From CAVPOO01 sp963707015 (lineage in GTDB: Bacteria; Pseudomonadota; Gammaproteobacteria; Thiohalobacterales; Thiohalobacteraceae): a stretch of DNA of 64,000 bases. Shown here one piece after another: positions 52,263-62,266 of the stretch. Both the position numbers and the translations under genes were made by a program. The notes beneath the pieces are model-generated. The model was given only the letters and a program-made list of their open reading frames with translations, searched no databases and was not told the origin of the DNA. The stretch spans positions 248,001-312,000 of the forward strand of contig CAVPOO010000021.1 of assembly GCA_963707015.1 (NCBI GenBank), in the 5' to 3' direction. Each line of letters begins with the position of its first letter. The first letter of the stretch is position 1.

Positions 52263-54710
52263 TCAGTTATCAAACTGCAGCGGGCGAATCGGATCAATGC
52301 CGTCGCCCTGGGCGTAGTCAATGCCAATCTCCCGCAGCCGAGCGAGAATCGCCGGAGTCTCGACAAACTCCGCAATCGTCTGAATCCCGACCACGTGGCT
52401 GAGCTGATTGATGGACTCGACCATGGCGCAGTCCACTGGATCATCGATGATATGCCTGATGAAGCGCCCGTCAATCTTGAGGAAGTCGACCGAGAGGCGT
52501 TTCAGATAGGCGAAGGAGCTCAGCCCGGTACCGAAATCGTCCAGGGCAAACCTGCAGCCCCGGGCCTTGAGTACCGTGATCAGGCGCTGCGCACTCCACA
52601 GGTTCGCAATTGCAGCAGTCTCGGTGATCTCGAAGCCAATATGTTCGGCGGCCACACCCGACCCATCAATGCCGGCACTGATGAACGCCAGGAAACCCTC
52701 ATCGCCCAGTGACTGGCCGGAGAGATTGAAGGCATAGACCTCACCCTCGTACCAGTCCTGCTTGTGCGCCAGAATCGCCAGCCCCTTCCCGATGACCCAG
52801 CGGTCGATTGCCGGCATCAGATGATAACGCTCGGCCGCCGGAATGAAGTTCATGGGCGCGATGGACTTTCCCTCGGCGTCGAGCATGCGCACCAGAATCT
52901 CATGGTAGGGTCGTCGCCCCGCCGCGCCGCTTTCCTGCACCGGCGCCACGGACTGATAATGGAGGGAAAACCTGTTGTTCTCGAGGGCATCCTGAAGACG
53001 ATACACCCATTGCATCTGGCTGTGACGCCGCGCCAGCGCCACATCATCAGACCGGAATATGTGCACGCGATTGCGGCCGCGGTCCTTGGCGACATAGCAG
53101 GCCGAATCTGCCGCGCTCAATATCTGCGTAATCGATTCAACTTCAGCATTGATCGCAACCAGCCCGATGCTGGCGGCAATATCGAACGTTCTGTCTTCCC
53201 AGACAAACCGGTAGGCCCGGATCGCCTCCCGCAGCCCCTCGGCGATCTGTTCTGCCCGCGCAAGCGGGCAGCCCTCGAGAAGAACACCGAACTCGTCCCC
53301 GCCCAGGCGCGCCAGCGTGTCGGTCTCCCGCAGGCGGGGCTGCAGATAGGTGGCGAGCTCCTTCAACAGCTCGTCCCCGACGATGTGCCCGCAGGTATCA
53401 TTGATGACCCTGAACTGATCGAGGTCGAGATAACACATCGCATGTTCGAGACCCTGGCTGCGGGCCGTGGCAATCGCCTTGTCGAGCCGGATTTCAAACT
53501 CCCGGCGGTTTGCCAGCCCGGTCAGTGCATCGTGCGTGGCCTGAAAGGCCATGGCTTCTGCCAGAGCGCGCAGATCCGTGACATCGCGGAATACCACGGC
53601 CGTGCGGACGACCTCGGCACCTGCCAGCACCGGGGTCGCCGTTACCTCAACCGAGTGTTCGGTGTCGACCCCGTGTTGCAGAAGTATTGGATAGCCGGCG
53701 AGTGTCACTCGCTCGCGGGCACGGCCCGACACACGCACCGGATCATCAATGAGCTGGCGAGTCTCTTCATCGACAAGATGAAAGACCTCTGTCAGTAGTT
53801 TGCCCTTAGCCTGCGCCTGCGACCAGCCGGTCAGACGCTCCGCCACCGGATTCAGGTACTCGACGTTACCCGCTGCATCGGCAGTAATCACCCCATCGCC
53901 GATGGATTCCAGTGTCACGAGCAGACGTTCCCGCTCGCCCTGCAGTGCCGCCTCGCTGCGGCGGCGCTCGCTGATCTCCAGGGTCAGATCCGCATTGAGC
54001 CGTTTTGACTCCTTATTGGCGTCCTGCAGATCGGTAATGAGGTCCGCGTTCATCAGACCACAGCGCAGCCGATTGCGGGTTGTCACGTGCAGGTACTGCG
54101 CCGAGGCAAGCAGTACGCCGAGCGAGATGAGCACGACGATGCCCAGCAGCCGCTGCAGCGGCTCGCCGCTGACCACCAGCTGCAGCGCAAGGGGCGCCAG
54201 CGCCGGGATCAGGAATAACTCTGCGGTACCCCTGAGTGGCGCATAGGCGACGACGCTCGCCGCACCAATGCTGCTCAGCACCACCGCGACCAGGGCCACA
54301 TGTGCAATGGAATTCTGCGGCAACAGCGCGAAGCCGAGCACGCCCCACAACAGACCGGATGTAAACGCACCCAGTCGAAAGCCGGTATCCCAGGCTGCGG
54401 CCTGCCGAACGGATTCGACCCCGGCGCGATAACGCCGCGCGAAAACGAAACGCACCAGGTAGAGCGCGACCGTAACGCCCGACCAGAGCATCAGCGTGGC
54501 CTGGGGAACCTGTTCGCGCAGCGCCAGGACCACACACAACACCACAAGCAGGCCCGCGGTGAAGGTGACCGTCGCATGCCGATAAACGAGCGCCACCTGC
54601 TCGGCATGCACCCGGGCCTGAGGCACCCCCGCGGGGGTGCCGGGCGGGTCCTGGGCCATCCCCCCCAGCGGATGGTTCAGTCTCAGCGGATGATCATGAA
54701 AGACACGCAT
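52263..54710 (-). CDS. Membrane PAS-GGDEF-EAL c-di-GMP turnover protein
   Basis: An ~815-residue protein. The N-terminal ~180 residues hold five or six hydrophobic segments, then a short coiled coil, a PAS domain (LLVTLESIGDGVITADAAGNV), a GGDEF domain with intact RLGGDEF, and an EAL domain. In the last the EAL motif reads EIL (YHEILVRM), while the NLSGQSL, FEITETA and DDFGTGLSSFAYLK metal/catalytic stretches are present, so phosphodiesterase activity is plausible. Start is uncertain: TTG 54809, ATG 54710 and ATG 54659 are in frame, none with a clear ribosome binding site. Confidence 0.9.
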   Translation of the reverse strand: MRVFHDHPLRLNHPLGGMAQDPPGTPAGVPQARVHAEQVALVYRHATVTFTAGLLVVLCVVLALREQVPQATLMLWSGVTVALYLVRFVFARRYRAGVESVRQAAAWDTGFRLGAFTSGLLWGVLGFALLPQNSIAHVALVAVVLSSIGAASVVAYAPLRGTAELFLIPALAPLALQLVVSGEPLQRLLGIVVLISLGVLLASAQYLHVTTRNRLRCGLMNADLITDLQDANKESKRLNADLTLEISERRRSEAALQGERERLLVTLESIGDGVITADAAGNVEYLNPVAERLTGWSQAQAKGKLLTEVFHLVDEETRQLIDDPVRVSGRARERVTLAGYPILLQHGVDTEHSVEVTATPVLAGAEVVRTAVVFRDVTDLRALAEAMAFQATHDALTGLANRREFEIRLDKAIATARSQGLEHAMCYLDLDQFRVINDTCGHIVGDELLKELATYLQPRLRETDTLARLGGDEFGVLLEGCPLARAEQIAEGLREAIRAYRFVWEDRTFDIAASIGLVAINAEVESITQILSAADSACYVAKDRGRNRVHIFRSDDVALARRHSQMQWVYRLQDALENNRFSLHYQSVAPVQESGAAGRRPYHEILVRMLDAEGKSIAPMNFIPAAERYHLMPAIDRWVIGKGLAILAHKQDWYEGEVYAFNLSGQSLGDEGFLAFISAGIDGSGVAAEHIGFEITETAAIANLWSAQRLITVLKARGCRFALDDFGTGLSSFAYLKRLSVDFLKIDGRFIRHIIDDPVDCAMVESINQLSHVVGIQTIAEFVETPAILARLREIGIDYAQGDGIDPIRPLQFDN

Positions 54711-54934
54711 CAGCTGCACGCGTCCAGCGCGACCGGCGCAAACAGCGTGCGCGAGGCGGCGGATCCGCCTCGCGCGCGGCGAGGCATTACCCTCAGGTGA
54801 GCATTCCAAGACATTGTTATTATTCTATTCGATTCGATTTCAGAACCATAACACGTGCGGCCCGCCAGACTCGCGGGCCGCTCCCTCAAGAATAGACGAT
54901 TGGGACCCCCGGTGGAGGTCCCGGCAGGAAAAGA

Positions 54935-55363
54935 TTACAAGGGCGTACAGGCGCCGAAGATAACAAACCCGACTGCGTCGCCGGAACCGGTCAACACCAT
55001 CTTGCCGGTATCCTCGGCGATGGCCAGGCTCCAGCCCAGGCCATCGCGCACGCCTTCGACACCGTCTTCGGCGCCCTGCAGAATCAGTTTGCCATCAACC
55101 GTCTCGCTACGCTCTATGGGTGTGGTTTTCGTCGCCCCGGAGGCGCTGGCAGCGCTCATCTCGTTCGCCTGGAAATCAATCCGGATAAACTGGGGCGCAT
55201 CCACGGCCTCCGGCGTCACCCGCAGGCAGTCCTCTGCAGGGATGCATTCGATGACCTCCACCGAGGCGCAGAGCAAAGGCGCAGAGCCGTCAAACCCAGC
55301 GGCGCCGGCCGCGCTCCAGGCAAGCGCAAGAGAGATAAAACCCGTTAGTTTGCTGTTTGTCAT
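54935..55363 (-). CDS. Exported hypothetical protein
   Basis: A 142-residue protein with a signal peptide (cleavage near GAAG-FDG). The mature part has paired cysteines near its start (LLCASVEVIECIPAEDCLRV) and a pattern of short beta strands ending SGSGDAVGFVIFGAC. I recall similar unnamed periplasmic proteins in sulfur-oxidising gammaproteobacteria but no function. It follows the glycine-zipper gene on the same strand with a 16-bp gap, so the two form an operon. Confidence 0.75.
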   Translation of the reverse strand: MTNSKLTGFISLALAWSAAGAAGFDGSAPLLCASVEVIECIPAEDCLRVTPEAVDAPQFIRIDFQANEMSAASASGATKTTPIERSETVDGKLILQGAEDGVEGVRDGLGWSLAIAEDTGKMVLTGSGDAVGFVIFGACTPL

Positions 55364-55379
55364 CACCGTCTCCACCGCC

Positions 55380-55868
55380 TTATCGTACCGTGTAACCACG
55401 CCCTTCCAGACAAGCGGAATAGGCGCGATTGTAGTTATTGCGATTCTGGGAATAGTTTGCGACCTCCTGCTGTTCCCATTGCTGCTGCGTGTGTGTCTCG
55501 CGCTGTTTCTGGTCGTGGCGACGCATGCCGCCAAGAACCGCACCGGAGCCGGCGCCGATCGCGGCACCTTTCTTGGCGCTGCCTGTCAGCGCCCCAACCG
55601 CGAGCCCGGCCAGTCCGCCCCCGATCGCTCCCTTGCCGACGCCGCCGGCCTGTTTTTCTTTTGTTGGCGGGGCCGTCTGCGCCGTGGGCGCAGCCATGGG
55701 ATCGAAGCCGCTGCTGTTCTTCGCCCAGGCGTAACATTCATATTTATCCTTTTCCGTCTGCTCTGCGCTCTGGCCCTTTGCCGGATAGACAATGACCTCC
55801 TGAGCAAGCACAGGCGCGCTCAGCAGCGTCGCCAGACCTAGGACTGCGGCAAGGTTTCTCATTCTCAT
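55380..55868 (-). CDS. Glycine-zipper exported protein
   Basis: A 162-residue protein with a signal peptide ending VLAQE. Residues about 40-52 contain YECYAWA, then a glycine-zipper block (GGVGKGAIGGGLAGLAVGAL; GAAIGAGSGAVLGG) that can pack against membranes, and a Gln/Tyr-rich tail ending YSACLEGRGYTV, a common end of this family. Function unknown; first gene of a pair with the preceding hypothetical. Confidence 0.8.
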   Translation of the reverse strand: MRMRNLAAVLGLATLLSAPVLAQEVIVYPAKGQSAEQTEKDKYECYAWAKNSSGFDPMAAPTAQTAPPTKEKQAGGVGKGAIGGGLAGLAVGALTGSAKKGAAIGAGSGAVLGGMRRHDQKQRETHTQQQWEQQEVANYSQNRNNYNRAYSACLEGRGYTVR

Positions 55869-55979
55869 TACAACCTTCCTCCGGGTTTGCCTCATGGGTG
55901 AGCTCATCGGCTCAATCGTTCCAGACCACCGGACCGCGGCACTGGGCGGATACGTCAGTGGCTTTATGGAACCTTATCT

Positions 55980-57635
55980 TTATATAACAGGCCGTTTTCT
56001 GAATTGGAACCGCTGGCCGAGCCCGGCCACGACGGCCGGATCGCGCTGATAGATGTCCTGCTTGAACACCGGGTCGCCCTTGGCATCGATGCCCACCGTC
56101 CAGTACAGCAGGAGCACGGTGACCGGACGGGGAAGCGACACGGACATGGTTTTCATCGAATCAATGGCTTGTAATATATTCTGCTGATTCCACTTGACGT
56201 CGTCATTCAGCAACAAGGCGGCGAATTCATAGGGGTGCTCGACCCGGATACAGCCGGAACTGAAGGCCCGCTCGGTGCGATCGAACAGCGACTTGCTCGG
56301 CGTGTCGTGCAGATAGACAGCGTGCGCATTGGGAAACATGAACTTGATGCGGCCGAGGGCGTTCGTCGGTCCGGGGTCCTGGCGCAGCATATAGGGGAAA
56401 CCTGCGCCCGGGTACTTCGACCAGTCAATCGTACCCGCATCGATGACTTTCCCGTCGCGGTCAATCACACGCAGGTTCTTCTTGTCCAGGTAGCCAGGAT
56501 CCACTTTGACCTTGGGCAGGATATCCTGGCGCAGAATGGTCGGTGGGACAGTCCAGGTCGGATTCATGACCAGATAGGTGATGCGTGATTTGAACACAGG
56601 CGTCTTGCGATAGGGTTTACCCACCTGCGCCCGGCTCTCCCAGATCAGACTGCCGTCGCGGAAATACCTGACATTGAAGCCGGCGATATCGACCAGCACG
56701 TATTCATCCGGCAGGTCATGCAACACCCAGCGGGCACGTTCCAGATTGGCTCGAATCTGATCGATTCGCGCTGCTACCGGCACATTCAGCGCGGCGAGCG
56801 TTCCCGTGCCGACGACGCCGTCGGCCTCCAGCCCGTGGCGCTGCTGGAAATGTTTGACCCCCGCTTCCAGCGTCGCATCAAACAGGTCTGACTCCGGATC
56901 CCCAGCCTGCATATCGTCCGTGACCACCAGACGCCTGCGCAGCGCCTTCACACGGACATCCCGCATACCCGGCTTCAGTGCGGCGCCGGGGGGAACCGGC
57001 TGCCAGCCACCCTTGGCCGCGAGGCCCCGGTAGCGCGCCAGTGCCCGTTTCAAGTGCGGGTAAATCGCATCCTGGGGACGCAGTGACTCGATGAGGTCGT
57101 CCACCGTCCCGTTCTCAATGGCACTGGCGGTCTGCAGAACCGGATCGAGACCAGGCAGCGTTCTGTCCATGTTCCAGTTGTTATCGAGCTCAACCGGATC
57201 GACCTTGCCGATGAGCAGATGATAACCGAGACGCACCAGGCTGTCGGTCAGGAGCAGATCGAAATCGGCCTGGACCGCTGGGTCCGGCGTCTCGCTTGCG
57301 CTGAGTCGGCGCTGCAGCACCTCTAGAGCGGCCAAATGGTAGTCCGCCGGATCCAGCCCGTCCTGATCGATCGTCCGCAGCGCGTTCAGAAGCTGCGCAA
57401 CCGAGTCCTGGTTCGTCCATGCCGGGGCAAAGCCACGCTGTTCGTAAAATGCCGGCAGCACGATCTCCGACGCGACGGACGTGCCCTCGATCTGCAGGCC
57501 CTCACCCGACTGGATATGTTCGACCCGCTCCCTGATCTGTTCGCGTACCGCATCGTCGGACAACGCTGCGAGCGCCCATAAAGGGATAAGAAAGAAAACC
57601 GCCAGGCTGCAGGCGCTAACCCTTCGATATCTCAT
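55980..57635 (-). CDS. L,D-transpeptidase, YcbB/LdtD type
   Basis: A 551-residue periplasmic enzyme that makes 3-3 peptidoglycan cross-links. A signal peptide (end near ALAALS) is followed by the YcbB N-terminal region, a peptidoglycan-binding domain (FDATLEAGVKHFQQRHGLEA then GVVGTGTLAALN) and the YkuD catalytic domain. The catalytic motif HDTPSKSLFD plus SSGCIRVEHP, with the nucleophilic Cys, is intact. Length matches the family. Transcribed alone. Confidence 0.94.
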   Translation of the reverse strand: MRYRRVSACSLAVFFLIPLWALAALSDDAVREQIRERVEHIQSGEGLQIEGTSVASEIVLPAFYEQRGFAPAWTNQDSVAQLLNALRTIDQDGLDPADYHLAALEVLQRRLSASETPDPAVQADFDLLLTDSLVRLGYHLLIGKVDPVELDNNWNMDRTLPGLDPVLQTASAIENGTVDDLIESLRPQDAIYPHLKRALARYRGLAAKGGWQPVPPGAALKPGMRDVRVKALRRRLVVTDDMQAGDPESDLFDATLEAGVKHFQQRHGLEADGVVGTGTLAALNVPVAARIDQIRANLERARWVLHDLPDEYVLVDIAGFNVRYFRDGSLIWESRAQVGKPYRKTPVFKSRITYLVMNPTWTVPPTILRQDILPKVKVDPGYLDKKNLRVIDRDGKVIDAGTIDWSKYPGAGFPYMLRQDPGPTNALGRIKFMFPNAHAVYLHDTPSKSLFDRTERAFSSGCIRVEHPYEFAALLLNDDVKWNQQNILQAIDSMKTMSVSLPRPVTVLLLYWTVGIDAKGDPVFKQDIYQRDPAVVAGLGQRFQFRKRPVI

Positions 57636-57903
57636 GATTCCTGGCTCTACCTTTCGGCACTTCGGCCGGCTGTGCGGGTGTCATATCTCAGCGGGCTCAC
57701 CGGGGACAGTCACACCACCGGCTACCGACATCTGCGTTCGGGACATGCCGGATGCCGACCCTGACTTTCCGGTTCATCGGGACCGTGTCCAAGCCAGGCT
57801 AGGGGACGCTTGCCGCATACCTTCACTGCGACCCAATGCGGCGACCGCCAACCTGACCCGCTCGCCCACCCGGACACGCCTTACCTGGCCCGCCTCGGCG
57901 AGG

Positions 57904-59499
57904 CTACCACTCCGGCTTGTTAAACAAGGGCTGCGCGGTCCCCGTGGGTGGCGGTTCGGGGAGATCGTCCGGCAAGGTCTCTGGGGGCAGCAGGTCACCC
58001 CAGTCTGTCCGCTCGCGCATCTGTTCCCGCCGCGCTTCCGGCACAAAATCCTTGCCGGCACGGATCTGCCAGCCACCACCGAGCGCCTTGTAGGTGGACA
58101 CCAGACTGAGGACGATGTCCCCCCGCCTGGTCGTATACTGGTCCTGTTCCTGGAGTAAGGTCTGCTGGGTATCCAGCACCCGCTGGTAGTCAACCGCACC
58201 TTCGCGGTACTGGATCAGTGCGAGCTGCACCGACCGTTCGGCCGACTTGACGCTCTCACCCAGAAATTTCGCCGAGGCCTTGGCGCCGAGAAAACCGGCG
58301 AGCCCGTCCTCGACCTCACGAGCCGCCTCCAGCACGGTGTTCTGGTACGTGGCGATCAGCTGTTCGAACTGCGCATCCTGGACGCGCACATTATTCTTGA
58401 TCCGACCATAGTTGAGAATGGACCAGGAAAAGGCCGGACCAAATGAATAACCGAAACTGTCACCGCTGAAGATATCCCCGAGATCACTCTGGTTGGTATC
58501 ACTCGTGGTATAGCCGATCGAACCCACCAGGCTGAATCTGGGGTAGAGATCGGTCTCGGCAAAACCGATCCGGGCACTCTGCGATGCCGCCTGGAGCTCG
58601 GCCTGACGAATGTCGGGGCGGCGACGCAACAGATCCGCGGGCACACCTACCGCGACCTCGGCCGGCACATCCGGAATGCGGCCCCGTCCAAGCCTGGCGC
58701 TGAGGTCGCGGGGCGGCATACCCAGCAGCGTACTCAAGGCATTCATCGCCTGGCGAATACTGCTTTCCAGCGACGGAATCAGTGCCTGGGTATCGCGCAG
58801 CAGCGTCAGCGCCTGGGAAGGGTCGAGCTCGCTGACCGCGCCATTGCGGAACTTGACATCGGCGATCTGGTAACCGCGCCGCTGGGTTTCCACATTGCCA
58901 CGCGCAACCGCCAGCTGCTCCTCCAGCGTGCGGAGCACAATATACACACGCGCGACTTCCGCGGTCAGCGAGACCAGGGACGTGTCGTAGGCGGCCACCT
59001 GCGACGCCAGGTCAGCGCTGGCAGATTCGACACCGCGCCGGAAGCGGCCCCAGAAGTCGAGTTCCCAGGCCGCATCAAAGCCGACATTGGCTGTCCAGAA
59101 GGTGTCGTCAGCAATCGGGTTGAAGTTCGGCTCATTCTCACTCAGATTGACGCGGGTCAGCGCACCGGCGGCCTGCTGCAGTTGCGGGTACTGGCTGCCG
59201 ATCGCAACGCCCAACTGCGCGCGGGCCTGCATGATTCGGAGACCGGAAATCTGCAGGGGGAGGTTCTGCTGATACGCCGTCTCCACCAGTGCATTCAGAA
59301 CCGGATCGTTGAATACGATCCACCAGTCGCCGTAATTCGGTGCCTCCGTCTGCAGGGTCGGCTCACCGGTCTCCAGCCATTTTTGTTCGACGTCCGCTTC
59401 GGGCTGCCTGAAATCCGGTCCCAGGGTCGTGCAACCGCCGGTCGCAAGTAACACCCCGATCAGACCAATCCCGGTCAGATGGCCGCTTGTTATTCTCAT
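57904..59499 (-). CDS. Outer-membrane efflux lipoprotein (NodT/OprM family)
   Basis: A 531-residue RND-type outer membrane channel. The lipobox LATGGC follows a signal peptide (residues 1-21), then the typical start TTLGPDFRQPEADVEQKWLE and two OEP repeats with long helices. WELDFWGRFRRGVESASADL and RRPDIRQAELQAASQSARIG are hallmark family segments. No inner-membrane pump or adaptor gene is in the window, so its partner is encoded elsewhere. ATG 59499 gives the proper signal peptide. Confidence 0.93.
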   Translation of the reverse strand: MRITSGHLTGIGLIGVLLATGGCTTLGPDFRQPEADVEQKWLETGEPTLQTEAPNYGDWWIVFNDPVLNALVETAYQQNLPLQISGLRIMQARAQLGVAIGSQYPQLQQAAGALTRVNLSENEPNFNPIADDTFWTANVGFDAAWELDFWGRFRRGVESASADLASQVAAYDTSLVSLTAEVARVYIVLRTLEEQLAVARGNVETQRRGYQIADVKFRNGAVSELDPSQALTLLRDTQALIPSLESSIRQAMNALSTLLGMPPRDLSARLGRGRIPDVPAEVAVGVPADLLRRRPDIRQAELQAASQSARIGFAETDLYPRFSLVGSIGYTTSDTNQSDLGDIFSGDSFGYSFGPAFSWSILNYGRIKNNVRVQDAQFEQLIATYQNTVLEAAREVEDGLAGFLGAKASAKFLGESVKSAERSVQLALIQYREGAVDYQRVLDTQQTLLQEQDQYTTRRGDIVLSLVSTYKALGGGWQIRAGKDFVPEARREQMRERTDWGDLLPPETLPDDLPEPPPTGTAQPLFNKPEW

Positions 59500-59786
59500 G
59501 TGCACTCCCAAGTCCACTGCGGCTTGCCGCCTGCTGTTGAGTTGGGCAGGAACCCGGACGATGAACCGAGCCGGCCTGCCCACGCGATGGCGCGTCAGTT
59601 GCCGCAGTCTAGCATGAGTGGAATCCTTTCAGAACCGTGCCCGACGCTGACGATGAGGTCTCTGAGACCCGCGGGCGATGGCCTGGCAACCGGTACTTCC
59701 ACCCGGGCCAGGGCGGATTCACGCGCCAGTCAAGGCCGTGACGAAGGTCGGCGCACGGGCGCCTGACGCCATCACCATGCCGCTTC

Positions 59787-60680
59787 TCAGTACCCGCACT
59801 GCCCCGTTTTCAGGAAATTCTCCAGCACCTTGCGTGTCTCGCTGCGACCCGCCGCGGTAATATGACCGGCGCCCTCGAGCAGGACCAGGGTAAAATCGGG
59901 TACCTGGCCTCGCATCGCCTCGGCGCTGGCTCTCAGCGGATCCCGGCTCCCGACGATGCCGCAGACGGGAACCGACACAGACCGGAGAGCCTGCTCGGTC
60001 AGCGTGAGCGCAGGGAGGCTGCGGGTCAAGGCCGCCAGCGCCGCCTTGTCACTGAAGAACCCGGTCATGACCTTGTTCACCGCCGTATGCACTAAACCCG
60101 GCGAGGGCTGCCCTGGCCCCAGACCTGCGATCAAGGGCCCGATTGCCCTGCCCGCCTCGAGCGCGTCGGCGAACGCATCGAGCGCGTGCAGAAAGGCGCT
60201 GTTTTCGGGCCGTTCCCAGCCCGCCCCGATCAGCGTCAGATCGCGCAGGCGCCGCGGATACAGCGCCGCGGCCTTCAAGGCAACGAAGCCGCCCAGCGAG
60301 TAGCCGACCAGATGCACCTTTTCGAGTTGCAGGTGATCCAGCAGGCGCGGCACATCCCTGACCATCTCCAGACCGTACTGACCGGGCGCATGCGGCTTGC
60401 CACTCAGTCCATGGCCGCGCAGATCCAGGGCGATGACCCGAAACTGCCTTGCCAGCGCCGCGGTTATCCCGGGCAGCCGCCAGTTCAGGTCGCTGTTGAC
60501 CGCAAACCCGTGCAGGAGCAGCACGGGCTCGCCCTGCCCCTCATCCGTGTAATGCAGACGCACACCCGCGGCGTCCAGGTCGTGACCTTCAACACGATGG
60601 GTAATGACGCCGACCGCAGCGAGGCCGGCGCCGAGCAGAACAATCAGTGCACCGGTGAAAACCCGGTAGCGGGTCCGCAT
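59787..60680 (-). CDS. Alpha/beta-fold hydrolase, membrane-anchored or exported
   Basis: A 297-residue serine hydrolase with an N-terminal hydrophobic segment (residues 7-27) and a catalytic domain containing the oxyanion region LLLHGFAVN, the nucleophile elbow GYSLGG, an acid near SRDPLR, and the catalytic His in EGAGHITAA. AGGAG precedes the ATG at 60680. The substrate cannot be inferred. Confidence 0.9.
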   Translation of the reverse strand: MRTRYRVFTGALIVLLGAGLAAVGVITHRVEGHDLDAAGVRLHYTDEGQGEPVLLLHGFAVNSDLNWRLPGITAALARQFRVIALDLRGHGLSGKPHAPGQYGLEMVRDVPRLLDHLQLEKVHLVGYSLGGFVALKAAALYPRRLRDLTLIGAGWERPENSAFLHALDAFADALEAGRAIGPLIAGLGPGQPSPGLVHTAVNKVMTGFFSDKAALAALTRSLPALTLTEQALRSVSVPVCGIVGSRDPLRASAEAMRGQVPDFTLVLLEGAGHITAAGRSETRKVLENFLKTGQCGY

Positions 60681-60882
60681 AGAAAACTCCTGCCAGGGTG
60701 CGGATCGACGACCACCGCGGTCAACGCCGGCATGTGACAGGCCGTCTGTGCCATCGGTACCGATTTTGCCATTCGGATCCGGGCGCCGCGTGAGATCCCC
60801 ACCCGCACCGGCGTCCCAGCCGTGCTGCACACATAGACAACAGCCTCCGGCTTGCGTAGCACCCCGCGCGTGCGCGTACCGG

Positions 60883-62097
60883 TTACAGGTGCGCGAGAAA
60901 GAACTTTATCAGGAAGGCATTCACGATATCGATGAAAAAGGCACAGACCAGCGGCACGATAATGAAGGCCAGGTGTGAAGGGCCATAGCGGTGGGTAACC
61001 GCCGTCATGTTCGCCATCGCCGTCGCCGTGGATCCCAGGCTGATGCCTCCGAAGCCCGAGCAGACCACTGCCGCATCATAGTTGCGACCCATCAAGCGAA
61101 ACACCACGAAGAGTGTCAGCGAGGCGGCAATCACGAACTGGCACACCAGCATCGTCAGGATAGGTCCGGCAAGATCAATCAGGGTCCACAACTGCATGCT
61201 CATGAGCGACATCGCCAGAAAGATGCCCAGTGACACGTCGGCGATCAGCGCCAGTGAGGCGGTGCGGGACGGCCAGCTCACATGCTTCAACAGCCGCGGA
61301 ATGCTGTTGGCGAGCAGGATACCGCCAAACAGGGCGGTTACGAACAACGGCAGCTTGAGCCCCGCCGCCTCCAGCGATTCATTGATCAACACCCCGAGGG
61401 TAACACTCACATGAATGGCAAAGATCGCCTGCAGGAAAGACAGGTAGTCAATCCCCGTGCGTTCCTGTTCGGCAGCCACCCCGACATCGAATGCCGCGGT
61501 CGGAGTGGGCTGCAGGTCGTGCTTGCGGATCAGGTAACGGGCGATCGGGCCGCCCATGGTGCTCGCCAGTACCAGCCCGAAGGTGGCACAGGCGATGCCG
61601 ATCTCCATGGCGTTCTCGATGCCGTATTCTTCTGCGAAGACTGGCGACCACGCGATGGTGGTGCCGTGCCCCCCGATCAGCGATACGGTCCCGCCCAGCA
61701 AGCCGATCTGGGGCGGCAGGTCAAAAGCCGAGGCAACCGTGATGCCGGTGAGATTCTGCAGCACCATGTACCCCACAGTGACGCCGAGCAGGATCGCCAG
61801 CGGCTTGCCGCCTGCCACCAGATCGCTCAGCCTGGCGTTGAGGCCGATGGTGGTAAAGAAGTACACCAGCAGAAAATCCCGGGCACCGAGGTCGAAGTCC
61901 ACGGTGATATCCAGACCGAAATACAAGCCGGCGGCCAACAGCGAGAACAGCAGCCCGCCGACAACGGGCTCGGGAATATTGTAATCGCGCAGGAAACGGG
62001 AATGCTGGATGAGCCAGCGACCGGCAAAAAGCACGAGGATACCCCATGTCACCGCCCGGAACGGACCGATTTTCAGGAGACCGTCGACATAGTCCAT
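60883..62097 (-). CDS. gltS: Sodium/glutamate symporter
   Basis: A 404-residue inner-membrane transporter with ten or more hydrophobic segments. The GltS features are visible: YNIPEPVVGGLLFSL near the N-terminus, FFTTIGLNARLSDL, the re-entrant-loop-like GGTVSLIGGHGTTIAWSPVF and, in the second half, CSGFGGISLGSTATAMANM. It imports glutamate with sodium. Transcribed alone. Confidence 0.94.
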   Translation of the reverse strand: MDYVDGLLKIGPFRAVTWGILVLFAGRWLIQHSRFLRDYNIPEPVVGGLLFSLLAAGLYFGLDITVDFDLGARDFLLVYFFTTIGLNARLSDLVAGGKPLAILLGVTVGYMVLQNLTGITVASAFDLPPQIGLLGGTVSLIGGHGTTIAWSPVFAEEYGIENAMEIGIACATFGLVLASTMGGPIARYLIRKHDLQPTPTAAFDVGVAAEQERTGIDYLSFLQAIFAIHVSVTLGVLINESLEAAGLKLPLFVTALFGGILLANSIPRLLKHVSWPSRTASLALIADVSLGIFLAMSLMSMQLWTLIDLAGPILTMLVCQFVIAASLTLFVVFRLMGRNYDAAVVCSGFGGISLGSTATAMANMTAVTHRYGPSHLAFIIVPLVCAFFIDIVNAFLIKFFLAHL

Positions 62098-62266
62098 AGC
62101 GAGTCAGATTCTCTGTCCTGGAAGACGCCAGGCGCCACTCTAACCACAGCGGGCGGGCAACGCCAACGGCACAGCGCCGGCAAGGCCGCGTACAGCGCAT
62201 CGCGTCGCCGGGGCGTGGCCGACACTGGCGCTGATTTTCCCGCTTGCGCGGCCTGGACCGGTTTGG

